Of a DNA stretch of 64,000 bases, positions 55,541 to 64,000 are shown one piece after another. Origin of the DNA: Pseudomonas sp. Teo4. GTDB taxonomy: Bacteria > Pseudomonadota > Gammaproteobacteria > Pseudomonadales > Pseudomonadaceae. The stretch spans positions 682,001-746,000 of the forward strand of contig NZ_JAXCIL010000002.1 of assembly GCF_034387475.1 (NCBI RefSeq). Direction: 5' to 3'. The notes beneath the pieces were generated by a model. The model searched no databases. It was not told the origin of the DNA and saw nothing but the letters and a program-made list of their open reading frames with translations. The translations under genes and the position numbers were made by a program. Positions within the stretch are counted from its first letter, which is position 1, and the number at the start of each line of letters is the position of its first letter.

Positions 55541-56569
55541 CTATCGTGGCGCTAGCTCGTTCAAATGGCGAGCCACCGCAATCCATGCACCGATATACCC
55601 CAACAGTACCGCACCAATCAAGAGCGACAGACCATCGGAAGCCGGTACGCCAGCCAGGGCGAAATCACTGCCATACAGCCCGGAGAGCCCTACCACGGCC
55701 TCGTTCAGCCAGTTCAGGCCAAACGCCAGGATACCCCAGGCAAACAGCCCCGCGCCCAGTCCATACAAGGCTCCCATGTAGAGGAAAGGCCTGCGTACAT
55801 AGCTGTCGGTGCCGCCCACCAGCTTGATCACTTCGATCTCGATCCGGCGGTTTTCAATATGTAGACGAATTGTGTTACCGATTACTAACAGCAGTGCGGA
55901 AATCAACATGACCGCCAGGCCGAAGACGAACCGGTCACCCAGCTTGAGGATTGCCGCCAGGCGCTCGACCCACACCAGGTCAAGCTGCGCCACTTCGACC
56001 CGAGGCAGTTCCGACAGGCGCTGGCGCAGCGCCTCCAGCGCGGGCTTGTCGACCTCGGTCGGCGTCACCACCACAACACCAGGGAGCGGGTTGTCGGGCA
56101 GTTCGCGCAAGGCCTCGCCCAGCCCGGACTGCTGCTGGAATTCCTCCAACGCTTGCTCCCGGCTGACATATTGGGCATCTGCGACCCCTGGCATGCCTTT
56201 GATATCGTCCCGCAGGGCTTCCCCGGCCTTACCGCCAGCGTCCAGCTTGAGGTACAGCGAAATCTGCGCGGCACGCTGCCAGGAACCACCCAGTACTTCG
56301 ACGTTCTTCAGCAGCAACGACAAGCCCATGGGCATGCTCAGCGCCACGGCCATGACCAGGCAGGTGAAGAAGCTGCCGATCGGCTGTTTGCCCAAACGGC
56401 GCAGGCTGTCCGCCAGGCTGGCGCGGTGGCTTTCCAGCCAGGCGTGCAGCAGGGTGCGGAAATCCGGGCCGTCGTCGTCGTTTTCGCCGCGTTTTTTCTT
56501 CTCCGGCGCAGGGTCGGCGGCCTTGGGCGCGACGCGCTCGGACACCTTTGGTGTACGTGTAGTGCTCAT
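55541..56569 (-). CDS. ftsX: Cell division protein FtsX
   Basis: A 342-residue permease-like protein: first helix near residue 70 (PIGSFFTCLVMAVALSMPMGLSLLL), a periplasmic loop, then three helices at the C-terminus (LGDRFVFGLAVMLISALLLVIGNTIRLHIENRR and others). With FtsE it activates peptidoglycan hydrolysis at the septum. The extended charged N-terminus (EKKKRGENDDDGPDF) is usual in Pseudomonas. Shares ATGA with ftsE. Confidence 0.95.
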   Translation of the reverse strand: MSTTRTPKVSERVAPKAADPAPEKKKRGENDDDGPDFRTLLHAWLESHRASLADSLRRLGKQPIGSFFTCLVMAVALSMPMGLSLLLKNVEVLGGSWQRAAQISLYLKLDAGGKAGEALRDDIKGMPGVADAQYVSREQALEEFQQQSGLGEALRELPDNPLPGVVVVTPTEVDKPALEALRQRLSELPRVEVAQLDLVWVERLAAILKLGDRFVFGLAVMLISALLLVIGNTIRLHIENRRIEIEVIKLVGGTDSYVRRPFLYMGALYGLGAGLFAWGILAFGLNWLNEAVVGLSGLYGSDFALAGVPASDGLSLLIGAVLLGYIGAWIAVARHLNELAPR

Positions 56570-57237
56570 TGCCCGGCCTCCCCATCGCCGATCAATCGAC
56601 CGCGCTGCAGGGTCAGCATGCGGTGGCGCATGCGCGCGATCAGTGCCAGGTCGTGACTGGCGATCAAAACCGTGGTGCCCAGACGGTTGATGTCCTCGAA
56701 CACCCCCATGATTTCCGCCGCCAGGCGTGGGTCGAGGTTACCGGTGGGTTCGTCGGCCAGCAGCAGGGCCGGCTGATGGACGATAGCGCGGGCGATACCC
56801 ACCCGCTGTTGCTGGCCGGTGGACAGGTCGGCCGGGAACAGCTCGCCCTTGTCGGTCAGCGACACACGCTCCAACGCCGAATCCACGCGCTTGGCGATTT
56901 CGGCCTTGGACAGCCCGAGAATCTGCAGCGGCAAAGCGATGTTGTTGAACACCGTGCGATCGAACAGCAACTGGTGGTTCTGGAACACCACGCCGATCTG
57001 CCGGCGCAGGAACGGGATCTGCGAATTGCTGATCTGCCCCAGGTCCTGCCCTGCCAGCATCAGCTTGCCGCTGGTCGGACGCTCCATGGCCAGCAGCAGG
57101 CGCAACAAGGTGCTCTTGCCGGCACCCGAGTGGCCCGTGACGAACAGGAATTCGCCCCGGCGCGCCCGGAAACTCAGCTCATGCAAGCCGACATGGCCAT
57201 TGGGGTAGCGCTTGGCAACCTGTTCGAATCGGATCAT
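56566..57237 (-). CDS. ftsE: Cell division ATP-binding protein FtsE
   Basis: A 223-residue ABC ATPase: Walker A GHSGAGKST near 36, Q loop, signature LSTGQQQRVGIARA, Walker B LLLADEPTGNLD. It energises FtsX. Its start shares ATGA with the ftsY stop and its end with ftsX. Confidence 0.96.
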   Translation of the reverse strand: MIRFEQVAKRYPNGHVGLHELSFRARRGEFLFVTGHSGAGKSTLLRLLLAMERPTSGKLMLAGQDLGQISNSQIPFLRRQIGVVFQNHQLLFDRTVFNNIALPLQILGLSKAEIAKRVDSALERVSLTDKGELFPADLSTGQQQRVGIARAIVHQPALLLADEPTGNLDPRLAAEIMGVFEDINRLGTTVLIASHDLALIARMRHRMLTLQRGRLIGDGEAGQ

Positions 57238-58784
57238 GGGTGCTCTCGCTCGGCGAACAAGGCTTTGACGAAGGGTTCAGCTTCAAAGGTGCGCAGGTCG
57301 TCAATGCCTTCACCGACACCAATGAAGCGGATCGGAATGTTGAACTGCTTGGCCAGGGCGAAAATCACCCCACCTTTGGCAGTGCCGTCCAGCTTGGTCA
57401 GGGCCAGGCCGGTCAGTTCGACACTCTGGTTGAAGTACTTGGCCTGGCTGATGGCGTTCTGCCCAGTACCGGCATCGAGCACCAGCAGCACCTCGTGGGG
57501 CGCCTCGGCGTCGAGCTTGCCAATTACCCGACGGACCTTCTTCAGCTCTTCCATCAGGTTGTCCTTGGTGTGCAGACGCCCGGCGGTATCGGCGATCAGC
57601 ACGTCAACGCCACGGGCCTTGGCGGCCTGAACGGCGTCGAAGATCACCGAAGCGGAGTCGGCACCGGTGTGCTGGGCGATCACCGGGATCTGGTTGCGCT
57701 CGCCCCACACCTGCAACTGCTCCACCGCAGCGGCACGGAAGGTATCGCCAGCGGCCAGCATGACTTTCTTGCCTTCGAGCTGCAGCTTCTTGGCCAGTTT
57801 GCCGATGGTGGTGGTCTTGCCAGCGCCGTTAACGCCAACCACCAGGATCACGTAGGGCTTGTTCTGGGCTTGGACCTTCAGCGGCTGCTCGACTGGACGC
57901 AGCAAGGCCGCCAATTCTTCCTGCAACGACTTGTACAGTGCGTCGGCGTCGGCCAGCTGCTTGCGGGCAACCTTCTGGGTGAGGTTCTGGACGATGGTCG
58001 AGGTGGCCTCGACGCCCACGTCGGCGGTCAGCAGACGCGTCTCGATTTCGTCGAGAAGATCGTCGTCGATGGCCTTCTTGCCCAGGAACAGGCTGGCCAT
58101 GCCTTCGCCGATGCTGGCACTGGTCTTGGACAGGCCCTGCTTGAGGCGGGCGAAGAAGCCGGGCTTGGACTGTTCAGCGACGACCGGGGTCAGCTCGGGC
58201 TCGACGGGCGCCGACACGACGGCGGCGACCGGGGCCGGTTCAGGCTCGACAGGCGTCGGCACGGCAACAGCAACCGGGGCAGGCGCCAAGACCGGGACCA
58301 CAGGCTCAACGGGTTCTGGAGCGGGGCGTGCCGGGATGGCGGGTGGAGCCTTGGGTTCGAGATCCGGCACCAGGGCCACAGGCTCCTCGGCAACCGGCAG
58401 CACCAGGTTGCTGACCGGCGCAGCGTGCTCGATCTCCGGCGCGGCCTCGACCGGCACCGCTTGCAGCGGCATGGAGGCGATCGGCTCAGGCGCCGTGGCT
58501 TGCAAAGGTTGGGAGGCTACCGGCTCCGGCTGCGGGGCTTGCAGCGGCTGGGAAGCCACGGGTTCGGGCGCGGGTGCTTCGACCACTGGCAAAACCGGCT
58601 CGACCGGAGCGACCGATGGCTGCTCGACGGCGGGCTGCGGCGCTACCGGTTCGGCGGCCTGCGGCTCAGGAGACTGTGGCTGTTCGGCGACAGGTTGCTG
58701 CGGCTTCTTGCGAAACCAGCTGAACAGGCCTTTTTTCTCGCCAGCCTCGGCCGGCGCTTTTTTGTCGTCGTTGGAACCAAACAT
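57234..58784 (-). CDS. ftsY: Signal recognition particle receptor FtsY
   Basis: A 516-residue FtsY. A long acidic Pro/Val/Ala-rich A domain (about 30-210, with repeats such as PVASQPLQA) precedes the NG domain: GVNGAGKTTTIGKLA (G1), DTAGRLHT (G3), TKLDGTAKGG (G4). It docks SRP-bound ribosomes at the membrane. Only the A domain varies in length; the GTPase is complete. First of ftsY-ftsE-ftsX. Confidence 0.96.
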   Translation of the reverse strand: MFGSNDDKKAPAEAGEKKGLFSWFRKKPQQPVAEQPQSPEPQAAEPVAPQPAVEQPSVAPVEPVLPVVEAPAPEPVASQPLQAPQPEPVASQPLQATAPEPIASMPLQAVPVEAAPEIEHAAPVSNLVLPVAEEPVALVPDLEPKAPPAIPARPAPEPVEPVVPVLAPAPVAVAVPTPVEPEPAPVAAVVSAPVEPELTPVVAEQSKPGFFARLKQGLSKTSASIGEGMASLFLGKKAIDDDLLDEIETRLLTADVGVEATSTIVQNLTQKVARKQLADADALYKSLQEELAALLRPVEQPLKVQAQNKPYVILVVGVNGAGKTTTIGKLAKKLQLEGKKVMLAAGDTFRAAAVEQLQVWGERNQIPVIAQHTGADSASVIFDAVQAAKARGVDVLIADTAGRLHTKDNLMEELKKVRRVIGKLDAEAPHEVLLVLDAGTGQNAISQAKYFNQSVELTGLALTKLDGTAKGGVIFALAKQFNIPIRFIGVGEGIDDLRTFEAEPFVKALFAEREHP

Positions 58785-59015
58785 GGAAGACGGCTATCTC
58801 AGGGTAGCGATGGGCCAGCACTTGGCGCATCGGGAATTCTTTAAACGCAGAACAGACTATTTTGAATCCGGCTGGTTCATGCGCAATGTTTTGTCGTAGG
58901 TCCTGTGGGCCAGAACGGCGACAGGCATGGTCGCCAGGCAACCGGATCAGTATCCTAGCACCTCCTGGCCTGCTGGCGCTAAACCCAGCGGGCCGCCGAA
59001 CAGGTTAAACACCGT

Positions 59016-60371
59016 ATGAATGCTCTAGCCCGCCGCGCCGCTGGCCTGTTGCTCGGCACACTCTGTCTGCCGCTCGCGGCCCTTGCCGCCGATGTGCAAC
59101 CCACCCACGAGTTCATTCTCGACAACGGCCTGAAAGTGGTCGTGCGCGAGGACCACCGCGCCCCAGTGGTGGTCTCACAGATCTGGTACAAGGTTGGCTC
59201 GAGCTACGAGACACCGGGCCAGACCGGACTGTCCCATGCCCTTGAGCACATGATGTTCAAAGGCAGCGCCAAGATCGGCCCCGGCGAAGCCTCACGCATT
59301 CTGCGCGACCTCGGCGCCGAGGAAAACGCATTCACCAGCGACGATTACACGGCTTATTACCAGGTCCTTGCCCGCGACCGCCTGCCGGTGGCCATGGAGT
59401 TGGAGGCCGACCGTCTGGCCAGCCTGCGCCTGCCCGCCGACGAATTTGCCCGCGAAATCGAGGTGATCAAGGAAGAACGCCGCCTGCGCACCGACGACCA
59501 GCCCAGCTCGAAGGCGTTCGAGCTGTTCCGCGCGATGGCCTATCCGGCCAGTGGCTACCACACCCCGACCATCGGCTGGATGGCCGACCTTGAGCGCATG
59601 AAGGTCGAAGAGCTGCGCCATTGGTACGAATCCTGGTACGCCCCGAACAATGCCACCCTGGTCGTGGTGGGGGATGTCACCGCCGATGAGGTCAAAGGCC
59701 TTGCGCAGAAGTACTTCGGCGGCATTCCCAAACGCAACGTGCCGCCGGCCAAACTGCCGCTGGAGCTGGCCGAACCGGGCCAGCGCCAGCTGACCCTGCA
59801 CGTACGCACCCAATTGCCGAGCCTGATCTACGGGTTCAATGTGCCTGGACTGGCAACTGCCAAGGAACCGCGCACCGTACATGCCCTGCGCCTGATCTCG
59901 GCCCTGCTCGACGGCGGCTACAGCGCACGCATGCCTGCACGTCTGGAACGGGGCCAGGAGTTGGTTGCTGGCGCATCCTCCAGCTACAACGCCTTCACCC
60001 GTGGCGACAGCCTGTTCCTGATCTCAGCCACACCGAACGTGCAAAAGCAAAAAACGCTCGAAGAGGTGGAAAAAGGTATCTGGCAGTTGCTTGAAGAACT
60101 CAAGACCACGCCTCCCAGCGCCGAGGAGCTGGAGCGCGTGCGTGCCCAGGTCATCGCCGGCCTGGTCTACGACCGCGACTCCATCAGCAGCCAGGCCACT
60201 ACCATTGGCCAGCTGGAAACGGTCGGCTTGTCCTGGAAGCTGATCGACAGCGAACTGGACGAGCTCAAGCGCGTGACCCCTCAAGACGTGCAGAACGCCG
60301 CGCGCACCTATTTCACCCGTGAACGCCTGAGCGTTGCCCACGTACTGCCTGAGGAGTCCGCTCATGAGTGA
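59016..60371 (+). CDS. M16 family zinc peptidase, exported, active subunit
   Basis: A 451-residue insulinase/mitochondrial-processing-type peptidase with a signal peptide (LLLGTLCLPLAALA/ADV). The inverted zinc motif HxxEH is His74-Glu77-His78 (HALEHMMFKG), with the distal Glu in EVIKEERRLR. Two M16 halves are visible. It pairs with the next gene, which overlaps it and lacks the zinc site, like MPP alpha/beta. It is divergent from ftsY across 231 bases in which I saw no other gene. Confidence 0.92.
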   Translation: MNALARRAAGLLLGTLCLPLAALAADVQPTHEFILDNGLKVVVREDHRAPVVVSQIWYKVGSSYETPGQTGLSHALEHMMFKGSAKIGPGEASRILRDLGAEENAFTSDDYTAYYQVLARDRLPVAMELEADRLASLRLPADEFAREIEVIKEERRLRTDDQPSSKAFELFRAMAYPASGYHTPTIGWMADLERMKVEELRHWYESWYAPNNATLVVVGDVTADEVKGLAQKYFGGIPKRNVPPAKLPLELAEPGQRQLTLHVRTQLPSLIYGFNVPGLATAKEPRTVHALRLISALLDGGYSARMPARLERGQELVAGASSSYNAFTRGDSLFLISATPNVQKQKTLEEVEKGIWQLLEELKTTPPSAEELERVRAQVIAGLVYDRDSISSQATTIGQLETVGLSWKLIDSELDELKRVTPQDVQNAARTYFTRERLSVAHVLPEESAHE

Positions 60372-61848
60372 TCGCAGCGCACCACGCTACACCCTGATCG
60401 GTACGGGCATCATTGCATTGGTGGTGGCAGTGGCCGCCGTCCTGGCGCGCCCGGCCCAGTCCGAGGCAGAGACTCCCGCTGCCCGCCCTGCCAACACCCT
60501 GCAGTCGCTGGCTGAGCTGGACGGCAAAGCACCGAGCCGACGCCAGCTGAACATCCAGAACTGGACCACCGCCGAAGGCGCCCGCGTGCTCTTCGTCGAG
60601 GCGCGCGAACTGCCGATGTTCGATCTGCGCGTGACCTTCGCCGCTGGCAGCAGCCAGGATGGAAACACCCCTGGCCTGGCCGCCCTGACCAACGCCATGC
60701 TCAACGAAGGCGTGGCCGGCAAGGACGTGACCGCCATCGCCGAAGGTTTCGAGGGGCTGGGTGCGGATTTTGGCAACGGTTCGTACCGCGACATGGCAGT
60801 TGCGTCGCTGCGCAGCCTCAGTGTGAAGGACAAGCGAGACCCCGCGCTCAAGCTTTTCGCCGAAGTGACGGGCAAACCGACCTTCCCGGAAGATGCGCTC
60901 AAGCGCATCAAGAACCAGCTGCTGGCCGGCTTCGAGTACGAAAAGCAGAACCCCGGCAAGATTGCCGGCAAAGCCCTGTTCGCCAAGCTCTACGGCGACC
61001 ACCCTTACGCCCACCCCAGCGATGGCACCGCAGAGAGCGTGCCAGGCATTACGCTGGAGCAGTTGCGCGAGTTCCATACCAAGGCCTACGCTGCTGGTAA
61101 CGCGGTCATTGCGCTAGTGGGCGACCTAAGCCGCAGCGAAGCTGAAAGCATCGCCGCCCAGGTTTCGGCCGCCCTGCCCAAAGGCCCTGCGCTGGCGAAA
61201 CCAGCTGAACCCGCTGAGCCCAAGGCCGGCCTGACGCACATTGACTTCCCGTCCAAGCAGACCCACCTGATGCTGGCCGAACTGGGCATCGACCGCCAGG
61301 ACCCAGACTGGGCAGCCCTGTCGCTGGGCAACCAGATTCTCGGCGGTGGTGCCTTTGGCACCCGGCTGATGAGCGAAGTGCGGGAAAAACGCGGCCTGAC
61401 CTACGGCGTCTACTCGGTGTTCAGCCCGATGCAGGTACGTGGACCGTTCATGATCAACCTGCAGACCCGTGCCGAGCTCAGCGAAGGCACGCTCAAGCTG
61501 GTGCAGGACATCCTTGCCGAATACCTGAAAGAAGGCCCGACCCAGCAGGAGCTGGACGACGCCAAACGTGAACTGGCCGGTAGCTTCCCGCTGTCCAACG
61601 CCAGCAATGCGAGCATCGTCGGCCAACTGGGCGCGATCGGCTTCTATAATTTGCCGCTTACCTGGCTGGAAGACTTCATGCAACAGTCCCAGTCACTTAC
61701 GGTCGAGCAGGTAAAAGCGGCCATGAACAAGCACCTGTCTGCCGATAAACTGGTGATTGTCACCACTGGCCCGAAAGTGCCTCAGAAACCGCTGCCTGCC
61801 CCCACTGAAAAACCCGCCGACCAACCGCTCGGCGTACCGGAGCACTAA
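60364..61848 (+). CDS. M16 family peptidase-like partner, no zinc motif
   Basis: A 494-residue M16 fold protein with an N-terminal membrane or signal segment (LIGTGIIALVVAVAAVLA, about 12-29). The place of HxxEH reads LAALTNAMLNEG, so it cannot bind catalytic zinc. The C-terminal half has the glycine-rich and RxxxY-type motifs (EVREKRGLTYGVYS) used for substrate handling. It should form a heterodimer with the upstream subunit. The ATG at 60364 overlaps the first gene; stop overlaps rsmD (TAATG). Confidence 0.92.
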   Translation: MSDRSAPRYTLIGTGIIALVVAVAAVLARPAQSEAETPAARPANTLQSLAELDGKAPSRRQLNIQNWTTAEGARVLFVEARELPMFDLRVTFAAGSSQDGNTPGLAALTNAMLNEGVAGKDVTAIAEGFEGLGADFGNGSYRDMAVASLRSLSVKDKRDPALKLFAEVTGKPTFPEDALKRIKNQLLAGFEYEKQNPGKIAGKALFAKLYGDHPYAHPSDGTAESVPGITLEQLREFHTKAYAAGNAVIALVGDLSRSEAESIAAQVSAALPKGPALAKPAEPAEPKAGLTHIDFPSKQTHLMLAELGIDRQDPDWAALSLGNQILGGGAFGTRLMSEVREKRGLTYGVYSVFSPMQVRGPFMINLQTRAELSEGTLKLVQDILAEYLKEGPTQQELDDAKRELAGSFPLSNASNASIVGQLGAIGFYNLPLTWLEDFMQQSQSLTVEQVKAAMNKHLSADKLVIVTTGPKVPQKPLPAPTEKPADQPLGVPEH

Positions 61849-62450
61849 TGCCAAGATCCACCCCGCCCGCCCGTACCAATCAGGGCCAGAGCAAGGGCCA
61901 GGGCCACCTGCGCATCATCGCTGGCGAGTGGCGCAGCCGCCGCCTGGCGGTGCCTGAAGGCGATGGCCTACGGCCAACCACCGACCGCGTCCGCGAGACC
62001 CTGTTCAACTGGCTGGCGCCCTACATCGAGGGTGCCTGGGTACTGGATGCCTTCACCGGCAGTGGCGCCCTGGTACTGGAGGCTTTGTCCCGCGGTGCCC
62101 AGGACGCCGTGGCGCTGGACAGCAACCCGGCCGCCATCGCCAACCTGAAGAACAACCTCGAGATCCTGCGCTGCCCACGCGGGCAAATTCTGCAGACCGA
62201 TGCCCTGCGCTACCTGCAAGGCCCGGTAAAGCAGCAGTTCGATGTGGTGTTCCTCGACCCGCCGTTCCATCAGGACTTGCTGGCCAACGCCTGCAACCTG
62301 CTGGAGCAAGGCCAGTGGCTGCGGGAAAACGCCTGGATCTACACCGAAAGCGAAGCCGCGCCCTCCACCCTGCAGATGCCTGGCAACTGGCGCCTGCACC
62401 GTGAGAAAAAGACAGGCCAGGTGCATTACGCACTCTGGCAACGGGGCTGA
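61848..62450 (+). CDS. rsmD: 16S rRNA (guanine966-N2)-methyltransferase
   Basis: A 200-residue RsmD: RIIAGEWRSRRL and RPTTDRVRETLFNWL at the N-terminus, LDAFTGSGALVLEALSRGA SAM motif, and the catalytic DPPF (VFLDPPFHQDLL). It methylates G966 of 16S rRNA. The start overlaps the M16 stop, so the three genes are coupled. Confidence 0.95.
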   Translation: MPRSTPPARTNQGQSKGQGHLRIIAGEWRSRRLAVPEGDGLRPTTDRVRETLFNWLAPYIEGAWVLDAFTGSGALVLEALSRGAQDAVALDSNPAAIANLKNNLEILRCPRGQILQTDALRYLQGPVKQQFDVVFLDPPFHQDLLANACNLLEQGQWLRENAWIYTESEAAPSTLQMPGNWRLHREKKTGQVHYALWQRG

Positions 62451-62483
62451 AGCCCCCGGCCCAAGGTCGTAAATAAGTAACGC

Positions 62484-62535
62484 TGACGGTCCGTCACACT
62501 CAACGAAGCTGCTCCTGTTCACTGACAACAGGAGC
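62484..62535 (+). promoter_or_regulatory. Dyad and ribosome-site hairpin before the third M16 gene
   Basis: TGACGG T CCGTCA at 62484-62496 is a perfect dyad. GCTCCTGTT at 62511-62519 pairs perfectly over nine bases with AACAGGAGC at 62527-62535, which contains the AGGAG ribosome site (62530-62534) ten bases before the ATG at 62545. In that fold the ribosome site is hidden. Confidence 0.55.
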
Positions 62536-62544
62536 AACTCGACC

Positions 62545-63846
62545 ATGGCTTCACTGATACAACCTACCGCTGCCAGCGCACCTGCGCTGCAGCACTTCAC
62601 CCTGGACAACGGGCTGGCGGTCTACCTGCGTGAAGACCACCGCGCGCCGTTGGCCAGCGCACAATTGTGGTACCACGTAGGTGCCAGCTACGAACCACCA
62701 GGTCACTCCGGGCTGTCTCACCTTCTGGAACATTTGATGTTCGAGGGCAGCAGCAAACTTGAGCCTGGCGAGTACTCGACACTGATCACCCGGATCGGAG
62801 GCGAGCCGAACGCCGCCACTACACAAGACGCCACCTACTTCCCTGTCACGCTGCCAAGCAACCGCCTGGAAGTCGCCCTCGAGGCAATGGCCGATGCCAT
62901 GGCCAGCGCTTCGTTCGAGCAAACAGCGTTTGACCGGGAGATCGAAGTCGTCCGCGCGGAACGTCGTAGCCATGTCGACAACAACGCCCTTGCGCTTGCC
63001 ATGGAGCGCGCCAACTCACTGGCCATGGGCACCAGTGCATACGCGACCCCCGTCATTGGTACGACGCAAGACCTGGCTGACATGACAGCAGCGGCCGTAC
63101 GCACCTGGTACCAAAGCTGGTATCACCCCAACAACGCATCGTTGGTGGTGGTCGGTGATGTCACCTTGGGCCGGCTGCGCGAGTGGGTCGAGCGCCATTT
63201 CGGCGCGATACCCGCCAACCGACTGCCTGACCGCGATACCCCTCGGCAAAGCACCCCACTTCAGCAGCGTACGCAAACCGTCACACTGCCACACCTGCGT
63301 GAAGGGCTGATCATGAACTTCAATGTGCCAAGCCTGGCGACCGCAAGCACCGAACAGGAAGCGTACGCCTTGCGTCTGATCCCGGCGATTCTGACCGAGG
63401 GCAGCAGCTCACGCCTGTCCAGGCGCCTGCTGCGTGAACAAGAAGTGTTGCATGCAAAAAGGTCGCAGTACCTGCATCACCTGCGCGGCGACAGCCTGCT
63501 GACCTTCTATTTCTTCAATAACCCGCTCAAGGCGACTCCCGAGCAGGCAATGGAGCATGTTTGGGCCGAAATCGACCAACTCAGGCAATCGCCACCTTCG
63601 GACCAGGAGCTCACCCGTGCCAAAGCCCGCTTGCTGGCAGGCCAGGTGTTCAGTCGCGACGACCTCGGCGAGCAGGCCTTCGCCATCGGCCAACAAGCCG
63701 CCAGCGGCGTTGATCCCCACCAGCTCGACCGGGAAGCGCAGTCCCTGCAAAGCGTCACAGCCGAAGCCGTGCGGGATGCCGCCCATCGTTACCTGACCCG
63801 CGAACGACTGACCGTCACCTACATGACCGAGGGAAAACGCCCATGA
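62545..63846 (+). CDS. M16 family zinc peptidase, second pair, active subunit
   Basis: A 433-residue M16 peptidase. HxxEH is His59-Glu62-His63 (HLLEHLMFEG) and the distal Glu lies in EVVRAERRSH. Unlike the gene at 59016 it has no signal peptide, so it may act in the cytoplasm or use another route. It resembles the first pair (DNGLAVYLREDHRAP against DNGLKVVVREDHRAP), so the two pairs look like an old duplication around rsmD. Overlaps the next gene by ATGA. Confidence 0.9.
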   Translation: MASLIQPTAASAPALQHFTLDNGLAVYLREDHRAPLASAQLWYHVGASYEPPGHSGLSHLLEHLMFEGSSKLEPGEYSTLITRIGGEPNAATTQDATYFPVTLPSNRLEVALEAMADAMASASFEQTAFDREIEVVRAERRSHVDNNALALAMERANSLAMGTSAYATPVIGTTQDLADMTAAAVRTWYQSWYHPNNASLVVVGDVTLGRLREWVERHFGAIPANRLPDRDTPRQSTPLQQRTQTVTLPHLREGLIMNFNVPSLATASTEQEAYALRLIPAILTEGSSSRLSRRLLREQEVLHAKRSQYLHHLRGDSLLTFYFFNNPLKATPEQAMEHVWAEIDQLRQSPPSDQELTRAKARLLAGQVFSRDDLGEQAFAIGQQAASGVDPHQLDREAQSLQSVTAEAVRDAAHRYLTRERLTVTYMTEGKRP

Positions 63847-64000
63847 GCGACATGACTGCAACGGCACTGAAATCGGCCCAAGGGTTGGACTTGAGCCAGA
63901 TTGACGACATTCAGGCAACGGTTGAAGCATGGCGAACCCCGCGTGGCACGCAGGTACGCTTCGTCAGGCGCCCTGAACTGCCCATGCTGGACCTGGTGCT
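63843..64000 (+). CDS. M16 peptidase-like partner, N-terminal part
   Basis: The first 52 codons of a gene cut by the window edge. MSDMTATALKSAQGLDL... then VEAWRTPRGTQVRFVRRPELPMLDLVL matches the start of the zinc-less M16 subunit at 60364 (WTTAEGARVLFVEARELPMFDLRV). No signal peptide. Start overlaps the previous stop (ATGA). Whether it too lacks HxxEH cannot be seen. Confidence 0.85.
   Translation, partial: MSDMTATALKSAQGLDLSQIDDIQATVEAWRTPRGTQVRFVRRPELPMLDLV

Overview
The window looks like chromosomal DNA of a Pseudomonas of the P. putida group. It is GC-rich. It carries the P. putida-type REP repeat, whose core reads cgccggcaagccggctccca, in four clusters. Its gene order (hemE, gltDB, damX, aroBK, hof/pil genes, ponA, maeB, rpmE, priA, argS, pilT, yggS, proC, yggT, metXW, rdgB, hemW, trmB, thiGS, mtgA, rpoH, ftsXEY, M16 peptidases, rsmD) is the one I remember for that group. 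No tRNA, rRNA, CRISPR array, prophage or insertion sequence was seen.

Layout. (1) 1-2481: the tail of an aryl-polyene-type fatty acid synthesis cluster (ketosynthase end, hotdog dehydratase, FabG reductase, FabF-like ketosynthase), all overlapping. (2) 2688-4934: a divergent LysR regulator and MFS transporter pair; then a YgiW-like periplasmic protein. (3) 5398-16675: one long minus-strand run that reads, in transcription order, secreted AA10 lytic polysaccharide monooxygenase (GbpA type), cytochrome b561, then gspC-D-E-F-G-H-I-J-K-L-M, a full type II secretion core tied to a likely substrate and a redox protein. (4) 16874-31317: heme (hemE), nitrogen (gltD, gltB), cell division (damX), shikimate (aroB, aroK) and a reduced pilus/DNA-uptake set (pilQ, fused pilO-pilP, pilN, shortened pilM), divergent from ponA. 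(5) 31452-50757: housekeeping genes for peptidoglycan, malate, replication restart, translation, proline, methionine, nucleotide hygiene and heme trafficking. (6) 50758-51390: a 632-base stretch between DUF3392 and trmB that is not empty. (7) 51390-64000: tRNA methylation, thiazole synthesis, MtgA, RpoH, FtsX/E/Y and two pairs of M16 peptidases around rsmD.

The most interesting object is in region 6. On the minus strand a 36-codon ORF has a strong GGAGG ribosome site and a terminator-like hairpin. On the plus strand, pointing away from it, a promoter (TTGACG, 17 bases, TATGAT) leads to a strong terminator about 92 bases on, defining a small RNA. The 5' end of this RNA is complementary over 22 bases (one G-U pair) to the predicted leader of the small ORF's mRNA. 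This is the arrangement of divergent type I toxin-antitoxin loci such as tisB/istR and zorO/orzO. I do not recognise the peptide or the RNA, so this is a candidate new system.

Other points of interest are the LPMO-b561-type II secretion operon, the PilO-PilP fusion with a shortened PilM, a 210-base near-perfect palindrome, a 13-codon leader ORF whose stop overlaps the TTG start of ponA, a terminator lying inside the signal-peptide codons of a nuclease, and a sigma-E type promoter before rpoH.
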